DNA from: an uncultured Sutterella sp.
Lineage (GTDB): Bacteria > Pseudomonadota > Gammaproteobacteria > Burkholderiales > Burkholderiaceae_F
NCBI GenBank assembly: GCA_900754475.1
Contig: CAAECY010000049.1
Coordinates: forward strand, 1-64,000
Length of the DNA stretch: 64,000 nucleotides
Reading direction: 5' to 3'
Positions 32,581 to 40,381 of the stretch are shown here, piece after piece; position 1 is the stretch's first letter; each line of letters opens with the position of its first letter. Both the position numbers and the translations under genes were made by a program. Below the pieces are notes generated by a model. It saw nothing but the letters and a program-made list of their open reading frames with translations. It searched no databases and had not been told where the DNA came from.

Positions 32581-34629
32581 ATGGACGCATCCCGCGAACT
32601 CTTTCAGCCCGTACGCATCGGAGGACACCTCCTGCGCAACCGTTTGGTCATCGCTCCGGTGGCCACGGGCTTCGACGCCCAGGAAGAGGGCGAAGCGCTG
32701 TGCGACTTTTACGAAAAGCGTACGGCCGACCGCGGCGCGGGCACCGTGATCGTCGACGGCATCTCGCCGCACTTTACGGGGAAGTGTGCGAGCGCCGACC
32801 ATCTGCTCACACACGCGCACGCCGCGGCCCTGCGTACGCTCACCGACCGACTGCACGCGGCCGACACGAAAGCCATTCTGCAGCTGAGACACTTCGGCGC
32901 GACGGCCGACCATCCGCTCGCCCTTTCGGCGTCCAAGCTCTACAACCCGCAAACGCTCCGAACCGCACACCGCACCCCCGCCCTGCTTCTCGGCTCCGTC
33001 GTGAAGAGTTACGGACGAACGGCCTATCGGGCGGTGCACGAAGGCGGATTCGACGGCGTGGAAATTTTCGGCGGGCAGCTGAGTCTTCCGAACCTCTTTT
33101 TCTCGCCGCAAACCAACCGACGCCACGATGCGTGGGGCGGCTCGCACCGTAGCCGCCTGGCGCTGGAAATCGTCGAATGCGTGCGCAGCTACCTCGGGCC
33201 CACGCCCGTTCTGAGCTATCGCATTCCCCTCATGGACCTGACGCCCGAAGGGACGCCCTGGCACGAGCTCGTCACGCTCCTTCATGCGTTGGTCGGAGCG
33301 GGAGTCAATCATCTCGCCTTCGACTTCGGCGTGGGCGCCGCTTCCGTCCCCGTCGACGGCCCCATGACGCCCGCCAACACCTGGACGCCCTTCATGGAGC
33401 GCATTGCCGACGAAATGAAGATCCCCGTGTCGTTCGGGAAAAATCTCGGCACGCACGAGGACATCGCCGCGCTTCTGGAGCGCCATCCCAACGCGCTCGT
33501 CGAGCTCGTCGAACCGCTGATTGCGGACCCCGACTGGAGTCGCAAGATCGCCAACCAATCGCCCGAAGACATCATGCACTGCGTGCGCTGCCCGTCGGGG
33601 TGCCGCACGCGCGGCAGCGACGGTCCGGGCACGGGCCCCGTCTTCTGTCCGGTGAATCCGATCGACTTTTCGCCGCACAAATCGGGCAAAAGCGCCCCCA
33701 AGGACAGCCAACCCGTTTTGGTGGTGGGGTCGGGCCCCGCGGGCCTCATGTGTGCGTGGGCCGCGGCCCGACGGGGTTTCCGCGTGACGCTCTGCGAAGC
33801 CCGACCGACGCTGGGCGGCGGTCTGGTCGTTGCCAGTTCCATCGACGGGCTCGAAAGCCTCGGACGACTGGCGCGACTCTACGAAACGCGCGTTCGCAAC
33901 GCGGGCGTCGACGTACGTCTCTCGACGACGGTCAATGCCGCCTGGATTCGTGAAAACGCCCCCGAACACCGCGTGATCGTGGCCACGGGCATGCGCGCGG
34001 CCGTTCCCGATCTGCCCGGGCTCGACAGCCCGAACGTGCTTACCTACGAAGATCTGCTCGTCGAGCGGCAACCCGTCGGTCGACGCGTGGCCGTGGTCGG
34101 AGACACGCCCCTCGGGCGTTTGATCGCCCAGTACCTCATCACCCCCACGGACGATCGCGAGCGCACGCCCGAGGAGTGGCTCTGCGCCTGGGGTATCGGC
34201 GACCCGAGCCGTTACCGCGGCGGCATGCTCGGCTTCATTCCTCACTTGCCCGAGCCCTTCCGCACGGTTTATCTCCTCGGCGAACGCTCGATCGGCGAAC
34301 AGCGTTCGCTCGAACCCGAACGCTTCAGTCGCACGACGCTTCAATGGCTCAAAATGAACGGCATCCAAACCGTTGCCGACATCAACATCGAAGCGATCGA
34401 CCCGTTGCAGATTCGCGCCACGTACGGCAAAGAGCACGTTTCGCCCGATTTTTTCCGCGTGGACCACATCGTTCTTGCTGCGGGGTTCGAACCCCGTCGG
34501 GAACTCTGCGAAGAGCTCGATCGGGAAGGCATCCCCTACGTCGAAGCGGGCAGCATCGCCTCGCCCCGCGAGGCGCTGAACCTGGCCTGGGCTTTCCAGC
34601 AGGGACTGGAGCTCGCCTTCGCACTCTGA
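32581..34629 (+). CDS. FadH-like NADH:flavin oxidoreductase (OYE family with FeS and FAD domains)
   Basis: 682 residues with the three-part layout of 2,4-dienoyl-CoA reductase. An OYE-type TIM barrel covers about 1-330 (LFQPVRIGGHLLRNRLVIAP). A four-cysteine cluster motif follows (Cys334, 337, 341, 356). The FAD/NAD domain has VVGSGPAGLMCAWAAARRG at about 382-400. By eye alignment with E. coli FadH recalled from memory, the proton-donating Tyr166 corresponds to Ser168 and His252 to Gly252, so the dienoyl-CoA activity is doubtful. It may act on another unsaturated substrate. It is the last gene of the rightward dnaA-side block and borders the origin candidate. Confidence 0.85.
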   Translation: MDASRELFQPVRIGGHLLRNRLVIAPVATGFDAQEEGEALCDFYEKRTADRGAGTVIVDGISPHFTGKCASADHLLTHAHAAALRTLTDRLHAADTKAILQLRHFGATADHPLALSASKLYNPQTLRTAHRTPALLLGSVVKSYGRTAYRAVHEGGFDGVEIFGGQLSLPNLFFSPQTNRRHDAWGGSHRSRLALEIVECVRSYLGPTPVLSYRIPLMDLTPEGTPWHELVTLLHALVGAGVNHLAFDFGVGAASVPVDGPMTPANTWTPFMERIADEMKIPVSFGKNLGTHEDIAALLERHPNALVELVEPLIADPDWSRKIANQSPEDIMHCVRCPSGCRTRGSDGPGTGPVFCPVNPIDFSPHKSGKSAPKDSQPVLVVGSGPAGLMCAWAAARRGFRVTLCEARPTLGGGLVVASSIDGLESLGRLARLYETRVRNAGVDVRLSTTVNAAWIRENAPEHRVIVATGMRAAVPDLPGLDSPNVLTYEDLLVERQPVGRRVAVVGDTPLGRLIAQYLITPTDDRERTPEEWLCAWGIGDPSRYRGGMLGFIPHLPEPFRTVYLLGERSIGEQRSLEPERFSRTTLQWLKMNGIQTVADINIEAIDPLQIRATYGKEHVSPDFFRVDHIVLAAGFEPRRELCEELDREGIPYVEAGSIASPREALNLAWAFQQGLELAFAL

Positions 34630-34639
34630 GAAAGTCGCT

Positions 34640-35200
34640 CCGGACGCTCGAAATTTCACATTAACCCCGAAAAACGCAACTCATTGTTATCAATGGAAAA
34701 TCTATCGTTTTTCACAGAAGAAACCCACAGGTTACCAACAGGTTTTCCACAGGGTGGATTCGGGGAGGTGCGTCACCTTCGAGGCGGATTTTCGGAGGAC
34801 GCCGTCGGCGGGTTCGATCCTCGAGTCGAATCCGCGACTTCCCGGAAGCGTTTCGGAAGCCCTTCCCTCTTCTTCTTGAGACGCTCGTTCCCTTCGATGC
34901 GTTTCAAACAACTCTTCCACTTATTCTTTCTTATTTTTCTTCTTAATTTTTTAAATAGTAGTTAGTAGAATGTAGGGAAGCCGATTTTTGTGGACAACTA
35001 GCCTCTTCCTCGGAAAACCAAGGGTTTCCACGGGGGATAACCCTGTGGACAACCCGTTGAACAGTCTGTGGAGAGCAAAGGACAAGATGTGGAGAAAACA
35101 AAGGCATTTTTCGGCCGGCGCGTCCTTATCCACAAAATCGCGGAGATCATAAAAAGTTGCTCAACATAGTTGCCCACAGAAAGAGCAACAAAAATGTTGT
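34640..35200. other. oriC: Candidate replication origin (oriC): DnaA-box cluster with AT-rich tract
   Basis: This gap of about 578 bp between genes holds at least eight 9-mers close to the DnaA box. In TTATCCACA orientation they are 34708 (two mismatches), 34743 (one), 35126 (perfect) and 35170 (two). In the opposite orientation they are 34989 and 35044 (both TGTGGACAA, one mismatch), 35067 (two) and 35088 (one). An AT-rich, pyrimidine-biased tract (about 34920-34960) lies between the two groups, as expected for an unwinding element. The region is much richer in AT than its surroundings. Box cluster, AT tract and noncoding status together make an origin likely, although dnaA lies 8 kb away. 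Confidence 0.7.
34919..34977. other. Presumed DNA unwinding element with DnaA-trio-like repeat
   Basis: Plus-strand TTATTCTTTCTTATTTTTCT leads into TTCTTAATTTTTTAAATAG and then AGTAGTTAGTAGAATGTAG. Read on the minus strand this is DnaA box (TTGTCCACA, 34997-34989), a 13-nt spacer, CTACATTCTACTAACTACTA, then an A/T-rich run. That order matches the box, spacer, DnaA-trio, unwinding-element layout described for Bacillus origins, with a somewhat long spacer. Confidence 0.55.
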
Positions 35201-35207
35201 TTTTCTC

Positions 35208-35945
35208 ATGAATCAAGCGCCGACTATCCTTCCCTGGTTTTCTCCGCGTCTCTCTCCTTCGCTCACGGCCGTCTTGCAGGGGCTCGGTCATGCCGTGCGC
35301 GTTCCGCGCGGCGAGTTCGTGTATCGCTCCCCCGAGCTCTTCGGTCGCCTCATGTACGTCCGACGCGGACTCGTCGTCAAGGCGCTCCTCGAACCCAATC
35401 ACGACGATCCGATCCTCATGACCCTCTCGGGGACCGGCGGGCTGTGCGGCTCGTACGAGAACCTCTACGTGCGCGACCACATGTCGCGGGCGCATTGGTG
35501 CGTGACGACGAGCGAGCTGCTCGTCGTCAATGCGGAGCTCCTTTTGAGGATCTGCGACCAGCACGCGGAGTGGCAGGTGGAGCTTTCCAACTACTCCTCG
35601 GCGAGCGCCCTGAGCGACCGCCTGGGGCTGATCGTCAATCACGTTTTGAGCCCCCGGGAGCGACTCGGCGTTTTTTGGATCCTCTGCGCGCAGCAGTTCG
35701 ACAAAGAGTTCGTTCGCAAACTGGCGACACCGGGCATCGAATGGGTCGTGAGTCCGGTCGTGCCGCCGCGGCGCGTCGCCGCCTTCATCACCAACATGGA
35801 AAGCACCCGCGTCGGGGAGATCCTCCGGGAGTGGCGCGACGGGCATACACTCAGGTATCGTTCCCGCAAGATCTACGTGCGTCGCTCGGTCTTCTTCGAA
35901 TACTGGAAGGCGTTGTTGCCGCACGTCATGCCCGCCGCGCGTTGA
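35208..35945 (+). CDS. Crp/Fnr-family transcription regulator
   Basis: 245 residues. An N-terminal cyclic-nucleotide-binding-like beta barrel (about 25-125: GEFVYRSPELFGRLMYVRRG) and a dimer helix are followed by a C-terminal winged helix, where RRVAAFITNMESTRVGEILREW matches the HTH and IYVRRSVFF the wing. It has no FNR-type N-terminal cysteine cluster, so a direct oxygen-sensing FeS role is unlikely; the effector is unknown. The ATG at 35208 has no clear ribosome-binding site. An in-frame TTG at 35157 would add 17 residues but runs into a DnaA-like site. It abuts the origin candidate. Confidence 0.8.
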   Translation: MNQAPTILPWFSPRLSPSLTAVLQGLGHAVRVPRGEFVYRSPELFGRLMYVRRGLVVKALLEPNHDDPILMTLSGTGGLCGSYENLYVRDHMSRAHWCVTTSELLVVNAELLLRICDQHAEWQVELSNYSSASALSDRLGLIVNHVLSPRERLGVFWILCAQQFDKEFVRKLATPGIEWVVSPVVPPRRVAAFITNMESTRVGEILREWRDGHTLRYRSRKIYVRRSVFFEYWKALLPHVMPAAR

Positions 35946-36127
35946 AGGGCCGCGCCCCGGCGGCGGGAAAACGATGTTCGGACGGCCCGCTCCGGGAAGC
36001 GCTTCGCGAAATTCGGGTAACGTATCCGCTTCAGGTCAAAGTTTCCTCCGGACGTGCGTGCGGAGGAGTTCATTCAATTTACGAAAGCGGGTTCGGCGCC
36101 GCTCGTACGGTCGTCGCCCGCCTTTCG

Positions 36128-36157
36128 CCCGTCTCTCGACGGGATTCCTCGAGGAAT
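36128..36157 (+). promoter_or_regulatory. Leader hairpins over the ribosome-binding site of the BON lipoprotein gene
   Basis: CCCGTC-TCTC-GACGGG (36128-36143) is followed directly by the perfect 14-bp palindrome ATTCCTCGAGGAAT (36144-36157). The latter contains GAGGAA, the probable ribosome-binding site of the gene starting at 36165. If it folds as ATTCC-TCGA-GGAAT the site would be partly hidden. A further CTCCG-containing inverted repeat lies at 36045-36066. Confidence 0.4.
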
Positions 36158-36164
36158 TTGATTC

Positions 36165-36818
36165 ATGAAGAGGAACCTTCTTCTTCTCGGGAGCGTTGCG
36201 GCGCTCGCCGCACCTCTTCTCGGCGGGTGCGTTTTGTTTCCGGCCGCCATGGTGGGCGGCGCCGTCACGACGGCGACCATCATGACGGACCGCCGTACGG
36301 CGGGGACCATCGTCAGCGACGAAGTGGTCGAGAAGCGCGTCTCCTACGAAATCAGCCAAACGCTCGGCGACAATCGCGGTCACATCACGGTGACGAGTTA
36401 CGAAGGGCGCGTGCTGCTGACGGGCGAAGTGCCCACGATGGACGATCGTCGCCGCGCACAGCAGATTGCGAGCCTCAGCCAGGACGTCGTCTCCGTCATC
36501 AACGAACTCGCCGTCATGGACAATTCGTCCGTGACCACCCGTCTCTCCGACTCGATGCTCGCCACGAAGGTGCGCACGGCCATCATCGGCACGAAGCAGA
36601 TTTCGCTCAATCAGATGAAGGTGGCGGTCGATCGCGGCATCGTCTACCTGATGGGCGTCGTCTCGCCCGACGAAGCGAAAACGGCTGCTCGGGTCGCGGC
36701 CGAGGTTTCCGGCGTGCAGAAGGTGGTGACCTGCTTTACGGTCGTCACGCCCGAAGAGATCGCGCGTCGCCTGAAGGACCTTCAGACGACCGATCCGTAC
36801 GCGAAAAAGACCGAATAA
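36165..36818 (+). CDS. BON-domain outer-membrane lipoprotein (DolP/YraP-like)
   Basis: 217 residues. A signal peptide with lipobox LLGGC (Cys22) is followed by two BON domains, about 52-120 (VSYEISQTLGDNRGHITVTS, then GRVLLTGEVPTMDDR) and 125-195 (KVRTAIIGTKQISLNQMKVA, then GIVYLMGVVSPDEA). This is the layout of DolP, which supports outer-membrane integrity in gram-negative bacteria. Residues after the lipobox Cys (VLFPA) lack an Asp at +2, consistent with outer-membrane sorting. It is a single-gene unit ending in a terminator at 36854-36883. Confidence 0.88.
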   Translation: MKRNLLLLGSVAALAAPLLGGCVLFPAAMVGGAVTTATIMTDRRTAGTIVSDEVVEKRVSYEISQTLGDNRGHITVTSYEGRVLLTGEVPTMDDRRRAQQIASLSQDVVSVINELAVMDNSSVTTRLSDSMLATKVRTAIIGTKQISLNQMKVAVDRGIVYLMGVVSPDEAKTAARVAAEVSGVQKVVTCFTVVTPEEIARRLKDLQTTDPYAKKTE

Positions 36819-36853
36819 GGCGCCGAGAACGAAAGCGCGAAAGCGGCATGAAA

Positions 36854-36883
36854 AAACGGTCCGTCGGAAACGAAGGACCGTTT
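36854..36883. terminator. Bidirectional terminator between BON lipoprotein gene and menA
   Basis: AAACGGTCC / GGACCGTTT arms with a 12-nt loop, with an A-run on the left and TTTGTC on the right. It serves the rightward lipoprotein gene and possibly the leftward menA transcript. Confidence 0.75.
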
Positions 36884-36973
36884 GTCACTGCTTGGGGTCT
36901 TACGGGGCTCCGTGAGGCTCCCTGAGCGTTTTTGGGAGCGTTGTAGGGCCCCGGGGCGCATCCTCCCCCGGTC

Positions 36974-37921
36974 TCAGGGGGCGGACACCGTCAGGTGCAT
37001 CAGAAGCGCCTGAGCGAGCGCTCCGAGCATGAAGAGCACCGAAAATTTGATTTCGAGCTTCACGCAGCTGAACATGACGGCGTTCAGGGCCTCGTGCTTG
37101 AGCGTGCGGAGTTTTTCCGGCAACCGCATGCAGTCGACGAAACTCAGCATCACGAGGAAGTACGGCCAGTACGACATGTCGATCACCACCATGAGGGCGA
37201 CGAGCAGGTAAGGCGCGACGATGAGCACCTCGAAGACCTTCACGAAGACCTCTTCGGGGAGGACGACGGCAAGGGTCTTTCGGCCGATGCTGCGGTCGTG
37301 TTCGTGATCGCGGTAGTTGTTGACCGCAAGCACCGAAGCCGCAATCGAGCCGAGCGCTATGCCGAGCAGGACCATGTTGAGACTCCAGGCGTGGGTCTGG
37401 AGGTAGTAGGTCCCGAAGACCGCCGTGATGCCGAAGAAAAGGAGCACGGTCAGCTCGCCGAAGGGCGTGTAGGCGATGGGCTTCGGGCCGCCCATGTAGC
37501 AGTAGGCCGCAATGAGGGAGGACGCTCCCACCAGAGCGAAGGGCCAGCCGCCGAACGCGATGAGTACGCCCGTATTGAGAAGGGCCAGTACGCCCGTCAC
37601 TACGATCGCGCGCCGGGCCGTGCTGCGGGAAATCCATCCCCGGGTCGTCGCACGCGGCAACCCCTTGCGGTTTCCCACTTCGGCTTTGCGTTCCGTGTAG
37701 CCGAGGTCGTTTTCCATGTTCGTGACGATTTGCATCAGCACGGCGATGGAGAGCGTGAAAAAGGCCACGACGGGGTCGAAGACATGGCGCTCGCTGTAGG
37801 CGAGCGCCAGCGTGGCGAGCACGGGCGCGACCGCCACCCCCCAGGTTTTGGGGCGAACGAAGGCGAGCCAGGCCCGCAGGAGCCCCGGATAGTCCTCGGG
37901 GAGGCGATGGTCTTCTGACAT
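36974..37921 (-). CDS. menA: 1,4-dihydroxy-2-naphthoate polyprenyltransferase MenA
   Basis: 315-residue UbiA-superfamily membrane enzyme that attaches the prenyl chain to DHNA to give demethylmenaquinone, the substrate of UbiE. Landmarks are FVRPKTWGVAVAPVLATLAL, the first aspartate-type motif TNMENDLGYTERKAEVGNRK (N-x-x-x-D form typical of MenA) and the second motif VNNYRDHEHDRSIGRKTLAV. About eight or nine membrane helices follow. The ATG at 37921 overlaps the DUF493 stop (ATGA). UbiA itself is excluded by the motif spacing, although the family is broad. Confidence 0.88.
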   Translation of the reverse strand: MSEDHRLPEDYPGLLRAWLAFVRPKTWGVAVAPVLATLALAYSERHVFDPVVAFFTLSIAVLMQIVTNMENDLGYTERKAEVGNRKGLPRATTRGWISRSTARRAIVVTGVLALLNTGVLIAFGGWPFALVGASSLIAAYCYMGGPKPIAYTPFGELTVLLFFGITAVFGTYYLQTHAWSLNMVLLGIALGSIAASVLAVNNYRDHEHDRSIGRKTLAVVLPEEVFVKVFEVLIVAPYLLVALMVVIDMSYWPYFLVMLSFVDCMRLPEKLRTLKHEALNAVMFSCVKLEIKFSVLFMLGALAQALLMHLTVSAP

Positions 37922-38202
37922 CAGAGCACGACCTTGAACACGGGGTTCGACGTGCAGGCGCGGTACATGTTGTCGAGCTGTTCGCGGGACTTGGCGTTGA
38001 CGGTAATCGTCACGGACATGTACTTGCGGGTGCGCGAGTAGTCGATCTCGATCGTCGACTCGTCGAAGTCGTCGAAATGTTCGCGGGCGATGTCGGTGAC
38101 GATCGTCTGGAAGTATTCCGTCGTGAGACCCACGAGCTTGATCGGGAAGAGCTGGGGGAACTGGAGGATCTCGTCGTTCGTTTGGGGCGTCGCAGAGGTC
38201 AT
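37921..38202 (-). CDS. DUF493 / YbeD family protein
   Basis: 93 residues of the YbeD family (ACT-like ferredoxin fold): FPIKLVGLTTEYFQTIVTDI, then YSRTRKYMSVTITVNAKSREQL. In E. coli and many Burkholderiales it lies next to lipB; here it is joined to menA by a 4-bp overlap. Function unknown. No strong ribosome-binding site is visible before the ATG at 38202. Confidence 0.88.
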   Translation of the reverse strand: MTSATPQTNDEILQFPQLFPIKLVGLTTEYFQTIVTDIAREHFDDFDESTIEIDYSRTRKYMSVTITVNAKSREQLDNMYRACTSNPVFKVVL

Positions 38203-38273
38203 TTGTATGTTCGAAAGGTAGGTATTGCACCCAATGTGCGGGATTTGAGGGGCCGTATTGTATTACCAGAAGA

Positions 38274-39470
38274 TTACCTGGCGTCGGCTCGTTTCAGGGC
38301 AAGCCTCAGTTCGTCGGCGATGCGCGTCAGAACGCCGCCTCGACCGACGGACGTTTTCGCAACGAGCGGGACCGTGCCGAGGGGGCGTCCCCGAAGCGTG
38401 ACGATCAGCTCGCCCAACTCCGCGCCCTCGCGCACGGGCGCCGTGATCGGATCGGGGCGACGGATTTCGGTGCGAATCGGGGGTTCGCTCGGGTCGTCCG
38501 CCGCGGGAAGTTCTTCGCGCGGAACGCTCACGAAAAGTTCCCGAGCGGCCGCCGCCTCAACCTCGCGCTCGTCGCCCTTATAGACGCGCACGCGGCTGAC
38601 GGTGTCGCCTTTGTGCACGATTCTCAGCGTTTCGTAATCGCGGTACCCCCGCGCGATGGCGCCGAGCGCGCGGCGCGCGGCGTCGATCCCCGTCGGGGCG
38701 CTTCCCCAGCCGACGATCCGTCGCATCGAACCGTCGCTTCGGGGGTTGGCAAAAAGAAGGAGCGAGCCGACCGTGTCGTTCGTCGCCGGAGCGGTCCACG
38801 CGAGAAGAAGCGCCTGATCGAGGAGATAGAGCCTGCTGCGCGTTCGGTCCTGAAGACCTTCCGACGTGACGACGGGTTGAAGGAGCGGCTCCCGGGCGGC
38901 GTCGGGCCGGGTTTTGAGGACGGCGTCCATCAGAAGACCCGCTTCTTCGAGCGTGCCCGCAAAGGGTTGTGCGAGTCCCGCGGCCGCGAGCCACTCGGCG
39001 CGCGCGCTTTGCCACGCGTCTTTCGAGAGACCGAGCCGCTCGAGCACCGCGGCAAGTCGGGCCTCTTTTCGGGAGGGCTCGGCGTCGCGGTACGCAATGA
39101 GGAGCGTTTCAAGCGTTTCGCTCGGCGCGTTCGTCTTCTTCGAGGCCGTTTGGGTTTTCCGGGCCTTCGGCGGCGTTTCCGGTTCGGTTTGCGCAAGGGG
39201 CGCCTTCAAGTTCGTTCCGCGGGCTTCGGCCGCGGCGAGTACGGTGCCCGCATCGGCAAGCGACTCGAGAAGCGCCTTGACTTCGACCGACTCGTGGCTT
39301 TCGACGAGTTCCCGACGGCTGTCGCGGTCGTACGCGGCTTCGCCCGCCGAAACGACGGCGCCGTGAATCATCAAAAAGCAAACGAGCAGAAAGTGCGGAA
39401 GAAAGCGTGGCGAAGGCATCGGACGGACGTGGCGGGAGCGCGGGCGCGAAATCGGACCGCGCACGGGCAT
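38274..39470 (-). CDS. PBP5-like (S11 family) protein with degenerate catalytic motifs
   Basis: 398 residues with a signal peptide (hydrophobic core about 22-42). The C-terminal third (about 275-390: YETLRIVHKGDTVSRVRVYK, then ELFVSVPREELP and GELIVTLRGRPLGTVPLV) matches the PBP5 C-terminal beta-sandwich. By eye the N-terminal part follows the S11 carboxypeptidase fold, but the three catalytic motifs are replaced: SxxK by LLES (67-70), SxN by AEP (130-132), KTG by WTA (225-227). An Ala/Pro/Lys-rich insert occupies about 85-118. It is therefore probably a non-enzymatic periplasmic peptidoglycan-binding or scaffold protein. The reading is intact, arguing against a pseudogene. An alternative start is ATG 39419. 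Confidence 0.65.
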   Translation of the reverse strand: MPVRGPISRPRSRHVRPMPSPRFLPHFLLVCFLMIHGAVVSAGEAAYDRDSRRELVESHESVEVKALLESLADAGTVLAAAEARGTNLKAPLAQTEPETPPKARKTQTASKKTNAPSETLETLLIAYRDAEPSRKEARLAAVLERLGLSKDAWQSARAEWLAAAGLAQPFAGTLEEAGLLMDAVLKTRPDAAREPLLQPVVTSEGLQDRTRSRLYLLDQALLLAWTAPATNDTVGSLLLFANPRSDGSMRRIVGWGSAPTGIDAARRALGAIARGYRDYETLRIVHKGDTVSRVRVYKGDEREVEAAAARELFVSVPREELPAADDPSEPPIRTEIRRPDPITAPVREGAELGELIVTLRGRPLGTVPLVAKTSVGRGGVLTRIADELRLALKRADAR

Positions 39471-39547
39471 TTTCCTCAGAGCGAGGGGAGAATCCTATAT
39501 TCTATGAGGTCTTTGCTTAGTTAACGGATTATCCCTCCCTTCTCCTC

Positions 39548-40381
39548 ATGCAGTCTTCGGAATTTCTTTCGCCCGAACTCCTTGCCGAACTCGTGCAGGG
39601 GCGCGTCGACGTCGTGGAGTGCGTGACGGAAACGGGGTCGACGAACGACGACCTGAAGAGCGCCGTCCAGAGCGGACGGCATGCCGGACGGTGCGTGCTT
39701 CGCACGGCCGAGCGGCAGAACGCGGGGCGGGGAACGCGGGGGCGCACCTGGGCGAACGCCAACGAGGCGCTGCTTTTTTCCGTGTCCATGCCGTGGACGG
39801 CCTCCGAGCGCATCGGCGGCTTGATTTCGCTCGCCGCGGGCGAAGGCGTGGCGCGCGCCGCGCATGCGCTGCGCATCGCCGCGGCGCTCAAGTGGCCCAA
39901 CGACATCTGGGCCGCGGAAGGCAAGGCGGGCGGCATTTTGTGCGAATTCGTCCGTTCGCCCGACGGCGTCCCGCACCTCGTGGTGGGGATCGGTCTCAAC
40001 CTTCGGGTGAAGGCCGCGGGCCGCACGACGCACGGCTGGCGCATCACGTCGCTCGTCGACGCGGGAGCCCGCATCGACGGTACGGAAGACCGCACGTCGC
40101 TTCTCGCTTCCGTCGTGGCGGGCGTCGTCGACCAATTGCGCCGCCTCGCGCGCGAGGGCGGAAAAGTCGTCGTCGACGACTGGCCGCTGTGCGACGCGTT
40201 CGGCGACCGGACGGTCGCCTGGGTCGAAGCCGACGGCGCACGGGTCGAGATCGGGCGCATCCGCGGCATCGACGAGGCGGGCTTTTTGCTCGTCGAGGGA
40301 CGCTCGGGTCGCACGACGCTCGGCGGCGGTGCGGCTCTTTGCAATCCGTTGGAGTTCGGTTATGACAACGCTGCTCATTGA
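39548..40381 (+). CDS. birA: Biotin--[acetyl-CoA-carboxylase] ligase BirA (no DNA-binding domain)
   Basis: 277-residue biotin protein ligase. The biotinyl-AMP loop region is ERQNAGRGTRGRTWAN, the catalytic core has LKWPNDIW with the conserved Lys and Asn, and GGILCEF and VVGIGLNLRV follow, then a C-terminal SH3-like domain. The N-terminal winged HTH of E. coli BirA is absent, so it ligates biotin but should not repress biotin genes itself. It overlaps coaX by 20 bp. Confidence 0.94.
   Translation: MQSSEFLSPELLAELVQGRVDVVECVTETGSTNDDLKSAVQSGRHAGRCVLRTAERQNAGRGTRGRTWANANEALLFSVSMPWTASERIGGLISLAAGEGVARAAHALRIAAALKWPNDIWAAEGKAGGILCEFVRSPDGVPHLVVGIGLNLRVKAAGRTTHGWRITSLVDAGARIDGTEDRTSLLASVVAGVVDQLRRLAREGGKVVVDDWPLCDAFGDRTVAWVEADGARVEIGRIRGIDEAGFLLVEGRSGRTTLGGGAALCNPLEFGYDNAAH

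Noticed and set aside
34482..34495. GGGGTTCGAACCCC, which looks like a tRNA T-arm
   Set aside because: It lies inside the FadH-like coding region (encoding AAGFEPRRE) and has no acceptor, D or anticodon arm around it.
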